A DNA stretch of 42,226 nt. Source: WO2-35-19 sp964365465. GTDB lineage: Bacteria > Patescibacteriota > Minisyncoccia > Phycocordibacterales > WO2-35-19. Below the pieces are notes generated by a model, which did no database searches, had not been told where the DNA came from, and saw only the letters and a program-made list of their open reading frames with translations. The position numbers and the translations under genes were made by a program. Positions 32,747 to 39,960 of the stretch are shown here, piece after piece. The DNA lies in NCBI GenBank assembly GCA_964365465.1, contig CAYIPT010000003.1:1-42226 (forward strand), in the 5' to 3' direction. The first letter of the stretch is position 1; each line of letters opens with the position of its first letter.

Positions 32747-33623
32747 TTTTTTGTTTGCTTTTCTCTGCCATGTTACCAAGCTCACCAGTAACAACCTTTG
32801 GTGGTGATATAGACATTTCTTTGTGCTCCGGGATGTAACTTGCAGGGACAGCATATCCTATACCAAGCTGAAAATTATTGATAAGAACTTTATATACTTC
32901 CACTAAATCCATCCCGTGTAAAGAAATGGCCCCGAATGGCATTTCTAACACTTTTTGCATTTTGTCTGCTTGTACAGCACCCTTGGCATTTACCACCCCA
33001 ATTACATTTCCATCTTTATCCATGAGGGGGCATCCGCTGTTGCCGGAGTTTACGGTGCCGTCAATAAGGTATACATTCTTTCCTGTAGGATCCTTTGTGA
33101 CAGAAGAGATGATACCCTGATGTGTCGTTAAATCCTGTAAATTTATTGGATAACCGGCAAAAATAACTGGCATACCTTCCCTAACACTATCTTGATCCGC
33201 AAGCTCCAAAGGTGCCCTCGTGTTATCTTCGAATCCTAGCAGAGCAAGGTCATGTTCTTCGTCTTTCAATAAAATTTTTGCTGGTATTGGAATCTCGACA
33301 CCGGAGAACTTGAGAAAGATTGAACTTGCTGTCTTTACCACATGATTACAAGTTACAAGAATGTTTTTCTTCCAAAAAATGAAACCGCTTCCGGTGCTAT
33401 CGGGTGTCCCTTTTTCATTGTAAGTAATGACAAGAGCAACACTCGGCTTTATCTTTAATATGGTTGTAGAGTGATCTTGCATCATGGCTATTCTATCACG
33501 AGACTCTTTCAAGGCCAATGCCGTGAACAGCACTTTGGTTGGCGGGGACGATCCAATCAGACCACGAGAAGCCGAGGCCAATCGGGGCATCATAATCGTT
33601 GCCTTTGATTTGTATGTTGGCAT
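32727..33623 (-). CDS. Cytoplasmic trypsin-like serine protease
   Basis: The 298-residue protein carries a complete S1 chymotrypsin-fold triad: His94 in VTCNHVV, Asp125 in EEHDLALLGF, and Ser196 in VNSGNSGCPL, the DegP-like GNSGxP nucleophile motif. There is no signal peptide, membrane helix or PDZ domain, so it probably acts in the cytoplasm, unlike housekeeping HtrA. The first 50 residues are poorly conserved; starts at 33668 and 33623 are both possible, and I use 33623. It overlaps the beta-flower-like gene. Stand-alone cytoplasmic trypsin-like proteases are known in bacterial conflict and defence loci, and that is one possible role here. Confidence 0.8.
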   Translation of the reverse strand: MPTYKSKATIMMPRLASASRGLIGSSPPTKVLFTALALKESRDRIAMMQDHSTTILKIKPSVALVITYNEKGTPDSTGSGFIFWKKNILVTCNHVVKTASSIFLKFSGVEIPIPAKILLKDEEHDLALLGFEDNTRAPLELADQDSVREGMPVIFAGYPINLQDLTTHQGIISSVTKDPTGKNVYLIDGTVNSGNSGCPLMDKDGNVIGVVNAKGAVQADKMQKVLEMPFGAISLHGMDLVEVYKVLINNFQLGIGYAVPASYIPEHKEMSISPPKVVTGELGNMAEKSKQKNGKDTK

Positions 33624-33668
33624 GCACTCATTTCTATAAGTACAGATATATAAGTTATATACATACAT

Positions 33669-33949
33669 TGTGTAAGTTCCAGCGATAAATCAATGTGCAT
33701 TTTCTAAGGCTTTTTGGAAAATCGGGCTTGAATTATAGAAGTCCCAAAAGCGAGAAAGGTAGGTTTTCACTCGGTTCGATATTTGATATACTAAGTCCAC
33801 AAAAAAAGTTTCTAAAGTTGATTTAGCTTAATCGTGCCCATTTTCTTAACTTTTTACTTCAAAACTGGTAAATGAATGAGGTGCGCACCGAAGTCATTTT
33901 TGTGTTGATGCTCAAAATTTCTTTATTAAAAGAAGACCGTCCAAACTGA
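33669..33949. other. Intergenic stretch without gene
   Basis: No open frame with coding character is seen. It contains a perfect 10-bp palindrome GGTGCGCACC (33880-33889). Near 33930-33965, an ACCGTC/GACGGT hairpin with a T-rich flank on the minus strand probably ends the zinc-protein transcript. Confidence 0.4.
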
Positions 33950-34261
33950 TTAAGTCGAGACGGTATTTTTGACCGATTTGTTTCTTTTCTTCTTCGGCCA
34001 ATTAGGACAGAATTTGATCAAGAACTTGATGGTTGACTCGCTACTGCTGTGAACCCAGAAACGCTCAAAGCACTTCGGGCATTCATAGATCACAGCTGAC
34101 GGGTTTGTACTAAGACTGAAACCGACAACTTGCTTTACCACCTCATCACTTGCTCCCAATGCGCTCCACCCTTCACAATTTCCGTTTTCACAACAGAAGC
34201 CTTCAGAGTGTGGGATTCCGTATATTTCAGCTCCCCACGATCTTACTTTGAGTTCAGGCAT
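33950..34261 (-). CDS. Zinc-binding paralog 3 of a tandem triplet
   Basis: The 103-residue protein follows the pattern shared by all three neighbours: a SWGAEIYGIPHSEGF start, CENGNC knuckle, VGF in the middle, and YECPKCFERFWVH followed by CPNWPKKKR. Four Cys residues in two pairs could hold one zinc ion. The ATG at 34261 follows a clear AAGGAG Shine-Dalgarno; the frame extends to 34366 but the extra part overlaps paralog 2 in another frame. It starts 19 bases before the end of paralog 2, so translation is coupled. I do not recognise the family. Confidence 0.7.
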   Translation of the reverse strand: MPELKVRSWGAEIYGIPHSEGFCCENGNCEGWSALGASDEVVKQVVGFSLSTNPSAVIYECPKCFERFWVHSSSESTIKFLIKFCPNWPKKKRNKSVKNTVST

Positions 34262-34530
34262 TTTGTGCTCTCCTTTTTTGGAAAGTTTGGACACCATCTT
34301 TGAGCATATTCGAGAAACGATTCTCTGCTCAAATGAACCCAAAACAGACTGAAGCACTCTGGACACCGAAAGATGAGTTTGTCATCTCGTATACCTACGA
34401 GATCTTTCCATGCATCGTGCGTCAAAACAAGTCTGAAAGAACAATTTTCAGACTCGCAACACCACCCGTTTGAGTGCGGTATTGATTCATCAAAGAACAC
34501 GCCCCAAGACCTTGGATTTAGCTTTGACAC
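34243..34530 (-). CDS. Zinc-binding paralog 2 of a tandem triplet
   Basis: The 95-residue protein repeats the scheme of its neighbours: RSWGVFFDESIPHSNGW, CCESENC, DLVGI, then IFRCPECFSLFWVH and CPNFPKKE. A GTG at 34530 is the likely start because it matches the paralogs and overlaps the end of paralog 1 by 13 bases; the frame is open to 34605 without further similarity. The shared residues are those expected for a zinc-stabilised fold, while the surfaces between them differ. The function is unknown. Confidence 0.65.
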   Translation of the reverse strand: MSKLNPRSWGVFFDESIPHSNGWCCESENCSFRLVLTHDAWKDLVGIRDDKLIFRCPECFSLFWVHLSRESFLEYAQRWCPNFPKKESTKCLNSK

Positions 34531-34820
34531 GGTGCAGTATCCTTTCTTGGCCAATTCTTGGAAACCATCATGTCCTCGACATTCATGTCGTGAACATGGA
34601 ACCAAAATTTCTCAAAACACCTCGGGCATTCAACGATCATCTTGCCCGCAATTGACTGGTCACGTTTAACAATGGGTTCGTGAGCAAATCCAACCATATG
34701 GTCATAAAGTCTCATACCAAGAGTTGGACGCCAATAACATTCTGGATTTTTGCATTCCCATCTAGCTGAATACGGGATTGCTTCAGTCCAGACCACACCC
34801 CAAGACTTGAGTTCTGACAT
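34518..34820 (-). CDS. Zinc-binding paralog 1 of a tandem triplet
   Basis: The 100-residue protein leads a three-gene set. It starts MSELKSWGVVWTEAIPYSARW, has CKNPEC, DHMVGF and VECPRCFEKFWFH, and ends with KNWPRKD; the last Cys of the paralogs' CPNW motif is missing here. A strong GGAGGAA ribosome site lies five bases before the ATG, and TATAAT lies further upstream. The three genes overlap head to tail and form one operon. Strong Shine-Dalgarno sites contrast with most genes of this window, a sign of different origin. Confidence 0.7.
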   Translation of the reverse strand: MSELKSWGVVWTEAIPYSARWECKNPECYWRPTLGMRLYDHMVGFAHEPIVKRDQSIAGKMIVECPRCFEKFWFHVHDMNVEDMMVSKNWPRKDTAPCQS

Positions 34821-34825
34821 ATCAA

Positions 34826-34852
34826 TTCCTCCAAGAAAAGTCTAACATTATA
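34826..34852 (-). promoter_or_regulatory. Promoter -10 and Shine-Dalgarno of the zinc-protein triplet
   Basis: On the minus strand TATAAT is at 34852-34847 and GGAGGAA at 34832-34826, five bases before the ATG. No good -35 is evident. Confidence 0.6.
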
Positions 34853-34917
34853 AGTCAGTTTTGTAAATATGCCCAGGATTTTTCCCTTTTATAATTTTTC
34901 AAAACAAAGATTCTAAC

Positions 34918-34972
34918 AAAAATGACCGAGATGTATCCGTTGTTCCAAACAGCGCAATTTTGGGTCATTTTT
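34918..34972. terminator. Probable bidirectional terminator
   Basis: A perfect 10-bp stem AAAAATGACC/GGTCATTTTT encloses a 35-base loop, with a T-run at either end depending on strand. It separates the cohesin-dockerin operon from the zinc-protein triplet. Confidence 0.5.
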
Positions 34973-35096
34973 TTTATTTAGTTTTTGTTAATGTCATTAA
35001 CTTTGTTAACATCCTAGAAGGGTATGATATGTGTAGGTTCTACTCACATTGGTATTTTCCTTACCGATAGGATAATCTTTAACCAGAGAGGATTCT

Positions 35097-35186
35097 ATGA
35101 CCTCTCAACTATTACCAAGTATTAACGATCTTAAGACTCGAACACACATTCGGTTCCAAGAGATAGGTTCTAACGTCATTCATTAA
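35097..35186 (+). CDS. Possible 29-residue peptide
   Basis: MTSQLLPSINDLKTRTHIRF starts a 29-codon frame preceded by GAGAGGA at a ribosome-site distance. GAGAGG/CCTCTC (35086-35106) can form a hairpin that would hide this site. A TTGTTA/TATGAT-like promoter lies near 34997-35030. It may be a leader peptide or the remnant of a longer gene. The remaining sequence between 34980 and 35219 shows no other gene. Confidence 0.25.
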   Translation: MTSQLLPSINDLKTRTHIRFQEIGSNVIH

Positions 35187-35219
35187 TTTCCACAGATAAG
35201 ATTTATGAATTTTTATTTT

Positions 35220-36215
35220 CTATCGCGAGTTTTGGAGTTTAAGCAACAACGCGTTGACTTGAGCTTGCAGAATTTTGATTTGCTCTTGAAGAGATAGGGT
35301 TGAGGGAGCTAGACATGAAGCGCTTGAAAGCAATGGGTTGATTCTGGCTCTGGTTTTGGGGCCGACAGAACCGTAACCTGTGGTCAAAGGAGTACCAGAA
35401 GAGACAATTCCCTGGGCTGCCTGGAATTTTTTGACTGCCGCCTCGGTGAGAGGTCCGAAGAAGCCCGTGTTGTTTCCAGTATCCAGATGGCCTTTGGAAA
35501 TGAGGAAGTTCTGCAGGTTGGTGACATCCTGCCCCTTGAGGCCCCGATAGAGATTGCGGACCAGGGAAGAAATAATTGCTCCCGGAACACAGGCCGTTCC
35601 TCCGCCGCCAGTGCTCCCACCCCCGCCTCCACCCGAACTTCCTCCGCCCCCGCCCCCGCCCGATGAACTGCCGGAAGAACTCGATCCGCCAGTGCCGCTT
35701 CCGCCTGAAGATGGGCTATTTATGGTGTAAGTTCCATTGACAACAGCGCTCAAGGTATCCGCGCCGCCCGCGGCTACATTTGAGTCGGTGGTGGCGCCGG
35801 CAGTGTGGTTAAAAATAATGCTGGCCGTTCCCGCCAATAATGCCTTAAAAGTAAGAGTGACCAAAGCGCCGGAACCCCGGTACTTGTTGCCCCCTGCGGT
35901 TACCTGAGAAAAAGTGATTCTGCCGAAATTCGTGTCAACGCTGTTAGCCAAAGTCATTGACATTAAACTTCCCGGAGCAATCTGGACCCCAGAGACGGAA
36001 GCATTGGCATCCTGCAACTGGAGAAGACCGGGATTGTAATTGAGATATCTCAAATCAACGCCGTCAATGGATGCCCCTTGGGTGTCAAGATTTACAACAA
36101 CTGAAAATGTGTCTCCCACATTAACACTTTGCGATGAAGGAGAAACTGACAATGTGGCGGCCGACGCCAAAAACGGCAACAGTAGGCCAATCGCGATAAA
36201 AGATATTTTTTTCAT
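35220..36215 (-). CDS. Secreted cohesin-domain protein with peptidoglycan-binding domain (wall anchor)
   Basis: The 331-residue protein has a signal peptide (about 1-19), then a cohesin-type domain (about 20-168) with LSVSPSSQSVNVGDTFSVVVNLDT, VDLRYLNYNPGLLQL and FSQVTAGGNKYRGSGALVTLTF. A 45-residue Gly/Ser linker leads to a PG_binding_1 domain (about 215-290) with LYRGLKGQDVTNLQNFL, FFGPLTEAAVKKFQAAQG and GSVGPKTRARIN, and a short coiled coil at the end. By family knowledge cohesins bind dockerins; here the second domain would hold the complex on the cell wall. It is the last gene of a three-gene operon whose other two products have dockerins. Confidence 0.85.
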   Translation of the reverse strand: MKKISFIAIGLLLPFLASAATLSVSPSSQSVNVGDTFSVVVNLDTQGASIDGVDLRYLNYNPGLLQLQDANASVSGVQIAPGSLMSMTLANSVDTNFGRITFSQVTAGGNKYRGSGALVTLTFKALLAGTASIIFNHTAGATTDSNVAAGGADTLSAVVNGTYTINSPSSGGSGTGGSSSSGSSSGGGGGGGSSGGGGGGSTGGGGTACVPGAIISSLVRNLYRGLKGQDVTNLQNFLISKGHLDTGNNTGFFGPLTEAAVKKFQAAQGIVSSGTPLTTGYGSVGPKTRARINPLLSSASCLAPSTLSLQEQIKILQAQVNALLLKLQNSR

Positions 36216-36266
36216 AATATTATCTTGTTAATTATTAATCTTATACTTTGTAATTTTACATTGTTG

Positions 36267-38171
36267 CTACTCTCCCGCCAACATCCAATTATTGGAAAGG
36301 TAGGCAAAATCAAGAGAATTTACCAAGCCGTCCCTATTAACGTCAGCTAGGGTATCACTGGCGCCCCATTTGCCGTTCATATAGGAAAAGTCCAGGGAAT
36401 TAATCAGTTGGTCGCTGTTGAAATCGCCGGCCGGTAAAGTCGGGAAATTGACATCAAGAACCGAAATGTTCCTCAAATCAACGCCTCCAAGCAATTTAGA
36501 CAAATAACCGGAAACCACTGGCCGGAGAGTGACTGTCGGCAAAAGCCCTGCCGGCACATCTATCGTGTATTGCCCGGAAGTATTCGTGGTAAAGCTTGCC
36601 TGATATATCTTTGAACTGAGATTTGACGGGTTAAGAAATTCAACTGTTCCTGACACATTTCTCTGGCTGGCAGGCGTTCCCTCCGGAACCAAGATTATTC
36701 TTCTTTGGACTAAAAGGGAAAGCATCGGCGTAGTGGCGCTCACTGATGCCGACCTTGCCGAAACATTGCCCGCGACATCAACGGCGGCTACCTGATAGCT
36801 GTATGTAGCGCCGGCAGTCAGTCCCGTATCCAAATAGGCGGTGCTGGCCGTGGTGCCCAAAGAGACACCCCCGCGGAATATTTGGTAATCGGACACTCCA
36901 GACACTGCCTGTCCCGCACCGGTTGGATCTGTGGAAGCGGTCCATGAAATTTGGATTTGGTTTTCACTGGTAGCCGTAGCTGTGACCCCGGCGGGTACCG
37001 TCGGAGAAGTGGTATCCGGCAAAGTTTGAGTGGTCAATGAGTTGTCAAATGAGAGGGCCAGGTTTCCTGCCGCATCGCGGGATCTTATCATGTAATGATA
37101 AACGGTGCCGGCCGAAAGACCCGAAAGAGTCGCCGAGTGAGAAGTGGCTAAAGAGGAATTGAGCGCGGTTGAAGCGCCGTAAGAAGCGGTAAGCCCATAA
37201 TCAACCTGGGTATCGCCCGGTTCGTTGGTGGTCCATGTAATGGTGGCGCCAGAGACGGTGACTCCGGAGACGGCAATGGCGGAAATGGTGGGAGGCGTAA
37301 TGTCCGGCGGGGCTTGAGTGGTGGCACTCGCCGCCGATGAATAAGCGGATAAATTGCCGGCGGCGTCTGTCGCTCTGATTCTGTACCTATAAATGGTGCT
37401 CGCGGAGAGGCCTGTGTCAGAATATGAATTGACGGCGGGAGTGGCGACTTGAGAATAAGTGGTGCAGGTGGCGGACCCCGAACACCTTTCAACTCTGTAT
37501 CCGGTTACCGCCACATTATCAGTGGAGGCAGTCCAGGAAAGATTTATTTGGGAAGAGGACATAACATTCAAAGAAGGGGTGCCCGGAGCGGTGGGGGCGG
37601 TGATGTCAGGAAGGGAAGTAACAGTATAAGAGCCGCTTCCCGCGGAAGCCAGCAAATCCCCGCCCAGTCCGGCAACATTTGTGTCGGTGCTGTTGCCTAG
37701 AGAGAAATCAAAAGCGGTATTTGAAATCCCAACAGCCAAAGCGCGGAAAGTGATAACGGCCAGAGTGCCTGAACCGTTATAAGTGGAGCCGGGATTAGCC
37801 AGCTGAGAAAATTGGATTGAACCGCCCGTGTTGTCCGCCAAGTTTATTATAGTCAAAGGCATAAGAGCTCCCGCCGCAATCTGCGTTCCTGCTGACGCTC
37901 CATCGGCATCCACCACCTGCAAAACACTCGGATTAAAGTGAAGATGGTTAATATCAACTCCATAAGCTCCCTGCCCTCCGGTGTTAACGGCGATATTTAC
38001 AGTAAAAGTGTTATTGACTGAGGCGGAATAGGAAGACGGCGAAAGAGAAACAGATGCGGTCGGCGACACTTGGGCCAGCTGGGTGCCGGCTGGCATCCCC
38101 GCCAAAGTCGCCTGCAATGTGAGCAATATGGCGGTAAGGATGGATACGATTTGTTGCAATGTTTGAATCAT
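36267..38171 (-). CDS. Scaffold-like surface protein: cohesin, three FN3 domains, dockerin
   Basis: The 634-residue protein has an N-terminal hydrophobic signal (about 5-30), a cohesin-type domain (about 38-188: VSLSPSSYSASVNNTFTVNI, INHLHFNPSVLQV, FSQLANPGSTYNGSGTLAVI), and three FN3 domains (about 192-283, 287-380, 385-478). A beta domain of carboxypeptidase-regulatory type (about 495-575) and a dockerin at the end complete it. The dockerin has DFNSDQLINSLDFSYM and DVNRDGLVNSLDFAYL, two calcium loops. Such a protein can bind a cohesin through its dockerin while offering its own cohesin. It lies 33 bases after the SH3b-dockerin gene and 51 before the anchor gene. Confidence 0.85.
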   Translation of the reverse strand: MIQTLQQIVSILTAILLTLQATLAGMPAGTQLAQVSPTASVSLSPSSYSASVNNTFTVNIAVNTGGQGAYGVDINHLHFNPSVLQVVDADGASAGTQIAAGALMPLTIINLADNTGGSIQFSQLANPGSTYNGSGTLAVITFRALAVGISNTAFDFSLGNSTDTNVAGLGGDLLASAGSGSYTVTSLPDITAPTAPGTPSLNVMSSSQINLSWTASTDNVAVTGYRVERCSGSATCTTYSQVATPAVNSYSDTGLSASTIYRYRIRATDAAGNLSAYSSAASATTQAPPDITPPTISAIAVSGVTVSGATITWTTNEPGDTQVDYGLTASYGASTALNSSLATSHSATLSGLSAGTVYHYMIRSRDAAGNLALSFDNSLTTQTLPDTTSPTVPAGVTATATSENQIQISWTASTDPTGAGQAVSGVSDYQIFRGGVSLGTTASTAYLDTGLTAGATYSYQVAAVDVAGNVSARSASVSATTPMLSLLVQRRIILVPEGTPASQRNVSGTVEFLNPSNLSSKIYQASFTTNTSGQYTIDVPAGLLPTVTLRPVVSGYLSKLLGGVDLRNISVLDVNFPTLPAGDFNSDQLINSLDFSYMNGKWGASDTLADVNRDGLVNSLDFAYLSNNWMLAGE

Positions 38172-38204
38172 GTTTTTATATTAATTATACGCCTTGATTA
38201 TACC

Positions 38205-38942
38205 CTATGGCGTCCAATTTTGAACCATAATGACGTAGTCAAGGGAGTTGACGATGGTGTCGTGGTTCAGGTCGTAAATGGCATTGTTTTGGTTCCAGGC
38301 CGTAATCATGAGAGATAAGTCAATTGAGTTAACGAGGCCGTCATTGTTGAAGTCGCCTATGATGGGGACGGAATATAAAGCGAGATAGTTCTCCACGCTC
38401 CAGCCGTCGGCGCCCGAATCATAATTCACATTCCACCAGAAGTATCCGTCGGCACTTGTTCCTCCACTGACAATAGTTCCAAGAGAGCCGAGAGATTGAG
38501 TTCCTAATAATGCGCCGGTGGCAGAAGCGGCCGCCCTAACATTGAGGTTTGATGTTGTTTGCACGCGCTGGCCAGCGAAAAACTTGATGGAGGGGGGAAT
38601 GGAGGGAGAGATTGCCTTGCTCACCTGGGGCGAGAAAACACTTTCATTATTTGAAGTGTCGTAGGCGCTGACGGAAAAATAATATGTCAGGCCGTCTGTC
38701 AAATTATTAAAAGTATAAGTCCTGACATTGCCGGCATTCACAGTATTTGAATATCCGCAAAGTCCGCAAATCTTTGGGTCAGTGCCGGTCCTTTGACCGG
38801 TGCCGTAATATATCTTGTATCCCGAAAGGTCCGGCTCAGTATTAGCGTTCCAAGTCACCGTGGCCGAACCGGCCAAAGCGGTGTTTGCATAAAAAGCGAA
38901 AAACAATACCGCCAGTAAAACCAAAACAAATTTATTTTTCAT
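38205..38942 (-). CDS. Secreted FN3-SH3b-dockerin protein
   Basis: Counted from the ATG at 38942, the 245-residue protein has a signal peptide (about 1-24, ending TALA), one FN3 domain (about 26-115) with a possible CGLCGY knuckle, a bacterial SH3b domain (about 120-185, with VQTTSNLNVRAAAS and GYFWWNVNYDSGADGW) and a C-terminal dockerin (about 190-245). The dockerin loops are DFNNDGLVNSID and DLNHDTIVNSLD, the second with T for G. SH3b domains commonly bind peptidoglycan. A TATAAT at 38977-38972 lies only two bases before an in-frame ATG at 38969, so that start would be outside the mRNA; 38942 is preferred. Confidence 0.85.
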   Translation of the reverse strand: MKNKFVLVLLAVLFFAFYANTALAGSATVTWNANTEPDLSGYKIYYGTGQRTGTDPKICGLCGYSNTVNAGNVRTYTFNNLTDGLTYYFSVSAYDTSNNESVFSPQVSKAISPSIPPSIKFFAGQRVQTTSNLNVRAAASATGALLGTQSLGSLGTIVSGGTSADGYFWWNVNYDSGADGWSVENYLALYSVPIIGDFNNDGLVNSIDLSLMITAWNQNNAIYDLNHDTIVNSLDYVIMVQNWTP

Positions 38943-39028
38943 ATTATTTGCCATTAATATTAACGCCATTAATTATATATTAAGGAAAATTGGTTGGCTA
39001 GCGCTCCTGTGGATGCAGAAACCTGATT

Positions 39029-39072
39029 CTACGTCCCGCCGACATATTCACCCCGCACCACTTTTGTTGGTG
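39029..39072 (-). repeat. Degenerate copy of the beta-helix tail repeat
   Basis: Read on the minus strand it gives PTKVV-RG-EYVGGT and a stop, matching the PTKDIGAYEYVGG part of the intact tail at 40986-41086 with loss of a few residues. It is the leftmost of four related copies. Confidence 0.5.
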
Positions 39073-39096
39073 CTGGGGTTCATACGCTCCGACTTG

Positions 39097-39147
39097 CCCT
39101 GTGAAATTCCGCGAAGCGGATACGAGCAAAACTCGTATTTCACAGGG
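39097..39147. repeat. 51-bp palindrome with two inner hairpins
   Basis: The outer arms CCCTGTGAAA and TTTCACAGGG enclose TCCGC-GAA-GCGGA (39108-39120) and TACGAG-CAAAA-CTCGTA (39121-39137). The three-way-junction plan is like the 25680-25749 element but the sequence differs. Confidence 0.6.
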
Positions 39148-39162
39148 CTTTATCGCATTTTC

Positions 39163-39486
39163 TCAGACCTTTACACCGTAAGTTTTGATTTCATTGATTA
39201 AACTGGAATATTTACTGCTGAAATCTGCAGGATTAAAGCCGATAGGTTCAATAACCCACCCTCTGCCGTATGGCAACTTACTATACAAGTAATCCAAAGC
39301 AGACCATGGGCTTTTGAAATGAGGTGAAATAACCGCCACATCAATATCACTGTCCTCTCTGGCGTTTCCTTTGGCATATGAGCCAAACACATATACACCA
39401 ACAATCGGAAAATTATCAGCCTGCAGAAGCTTCTTATATTCTGTGACTTCAGATATTATTTTTTGAGGCAACTTTCTTTTAGCCAT
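39163..39486 (-). CDS. MNT-type nucleotidyltransferase (antitoxin of HEPN/MNT pair)
   Basis: The 107-residue protein has the minimal nucleotidyltransferase signature GSYAKGNAREDSDIDVAV (about 33-50) with the GSxxxG and DxD metal residues. By family knowledge MNT proteins neutralise HEPN toxins, in studied cases by adding AMP to them. The catalytic signature is complete. It overlaps the remains of a HEPN gene on the same strand by 31 bases, the usual gene order. With the toxin broken, the gene may be a leftover. Confidence 0.85.
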   Translation of the reverse strand: MAKRKLPQKIISEVTEYKKLLQADNFPIVGVYVFGSYAKGNAREDSDIDVAVISPHFKSPWSALDYLYSKLPYGRGWVIEPIGFNPADFSSKYSSLINEIKTYGVKV

Positions 39487-39660
39487 GATATTAATTTTTC
39501 TGTGATGTTAAGATATTTTTGAGCGTATTCTTTTGTGGCCAGTTTGCGAAATTCCCATTTTTCATCTGAATTCTTTGTCATCAAAAAGTTTCTTCGCCAC
39601 CCTCAAATCCTCATCGGATGACTCTTTATAATACGCTATGGTTTTTTCAAATTCCGACAT
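39456..39660 (-). pseudogene. Broken HEPN-domain toxin gene
   Basis: From the ATG at 39660 a HEPN start is read (MSEFEKTIAYYKESSDEDL, then VAKKLFDDKEF) and stops at TGA after 32 codons. Directly after, another frame gives the typical HEPN end (WEFRKLATKEYAQKYLN, then ITEKLISWLKE) and runs to 39456. The middle with the RxxxxxH RNase motif is missing. An internal deletion with frame change is the simplest explanation. Confidence 0.7.
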
Positions 39661-39741
39661 GATGTGATTATATCATATCCCCAAATAAAAAATCAAATTA
39701 GTAAATGATAAACAAAACAACAAAACTTTACAGAAAGATAG

Positions 39742-39762
39742 TGTCAAAGGCGACCTTTGACA
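39742..39762. repeat. Single 21-bp palindromic element
   Basis: TGTCAAAGG-CGA-CCTTTGACA is a perfect 9-bp inverted repeat with a 3-base centre, of the same type as 22021-22039 and the arms at 7349-7402. The rest of the 39661-39775 spacer shows nothing else. Confidence 0.7.
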
Positions 39763-39775
39763 TGTTTTGACAGGG

Positions 39776-39905
39776 TTAATTAACGGTGACGCCGGAAGGG
39801 GCGGAGGTCCCGTCTCCGATCTTTGATCGGGACGAGGATCCTCGATTTTGTAACTCCGACTTCTTCGGAGACAAAATCGGGAGAGGAGTGGTGTCGGGCG
39901 TTCCC
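39776..39905 (-). repeat. Beta-helix tail repeat, copy A, interrupted by a palindromic element
   Basis: On the minus strand the copy reads PDTTP, is interrupted by about 26 codons, and resumes with SAPSGVTVN and a stop. The interruption (39809-39880) is a palindromic element. Further minus-strand upstream sequence includes a GTCCCGC/GCGGGAC hairpin (39915-39931). Confidence 0.6.
39809..39880. repeat. Palindromic element with GAGGATCC core, inserted in tail repeat A
   Basis: Hairpin CCGATC/GATCGG (39817-39831), then GACGAGGATCCTCG, then hairpin CGATTTTGT/ACAAAATCG (39843-39879). The plan equals 25680-25749. Its insertion into a repeat copy that is uninterrupted elsewhere shows that such elements move. 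Confidence 0.65.
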
Positions 39906-39960
39906 CATTTATCCCGTCCCGCTTAGCGGGACTGGAAATTGTCCCACAGCGGGCCACTCC

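Larger units (their letters stand above)
26046..34860. mobile_element. Putative tRNA-Ala-integrated element and accessory region (right end unknown)
   Basis: The left boundary is set by the recombinase gene running into tRNA-Ala. Inside are a small recombinase partner, MerR-like regulator, structured RNA, exported small proteins, zinc-ribbon protein, protease pair and zinc-protein triplet. I found no second copy of the tRNA 3' end in the window, so the right boundary is a guess based on gene content; serine integrases leave only a very short shared core. Confidence 0.45.

Noticed and set aside
37449..37700. Open frames antisense to the scaffold gene
   Set aside because: They arise from the GC-rich, Ser/Thr/Gly-rich coding of the FN3 domains and show no domain, start signal or sensible composition.
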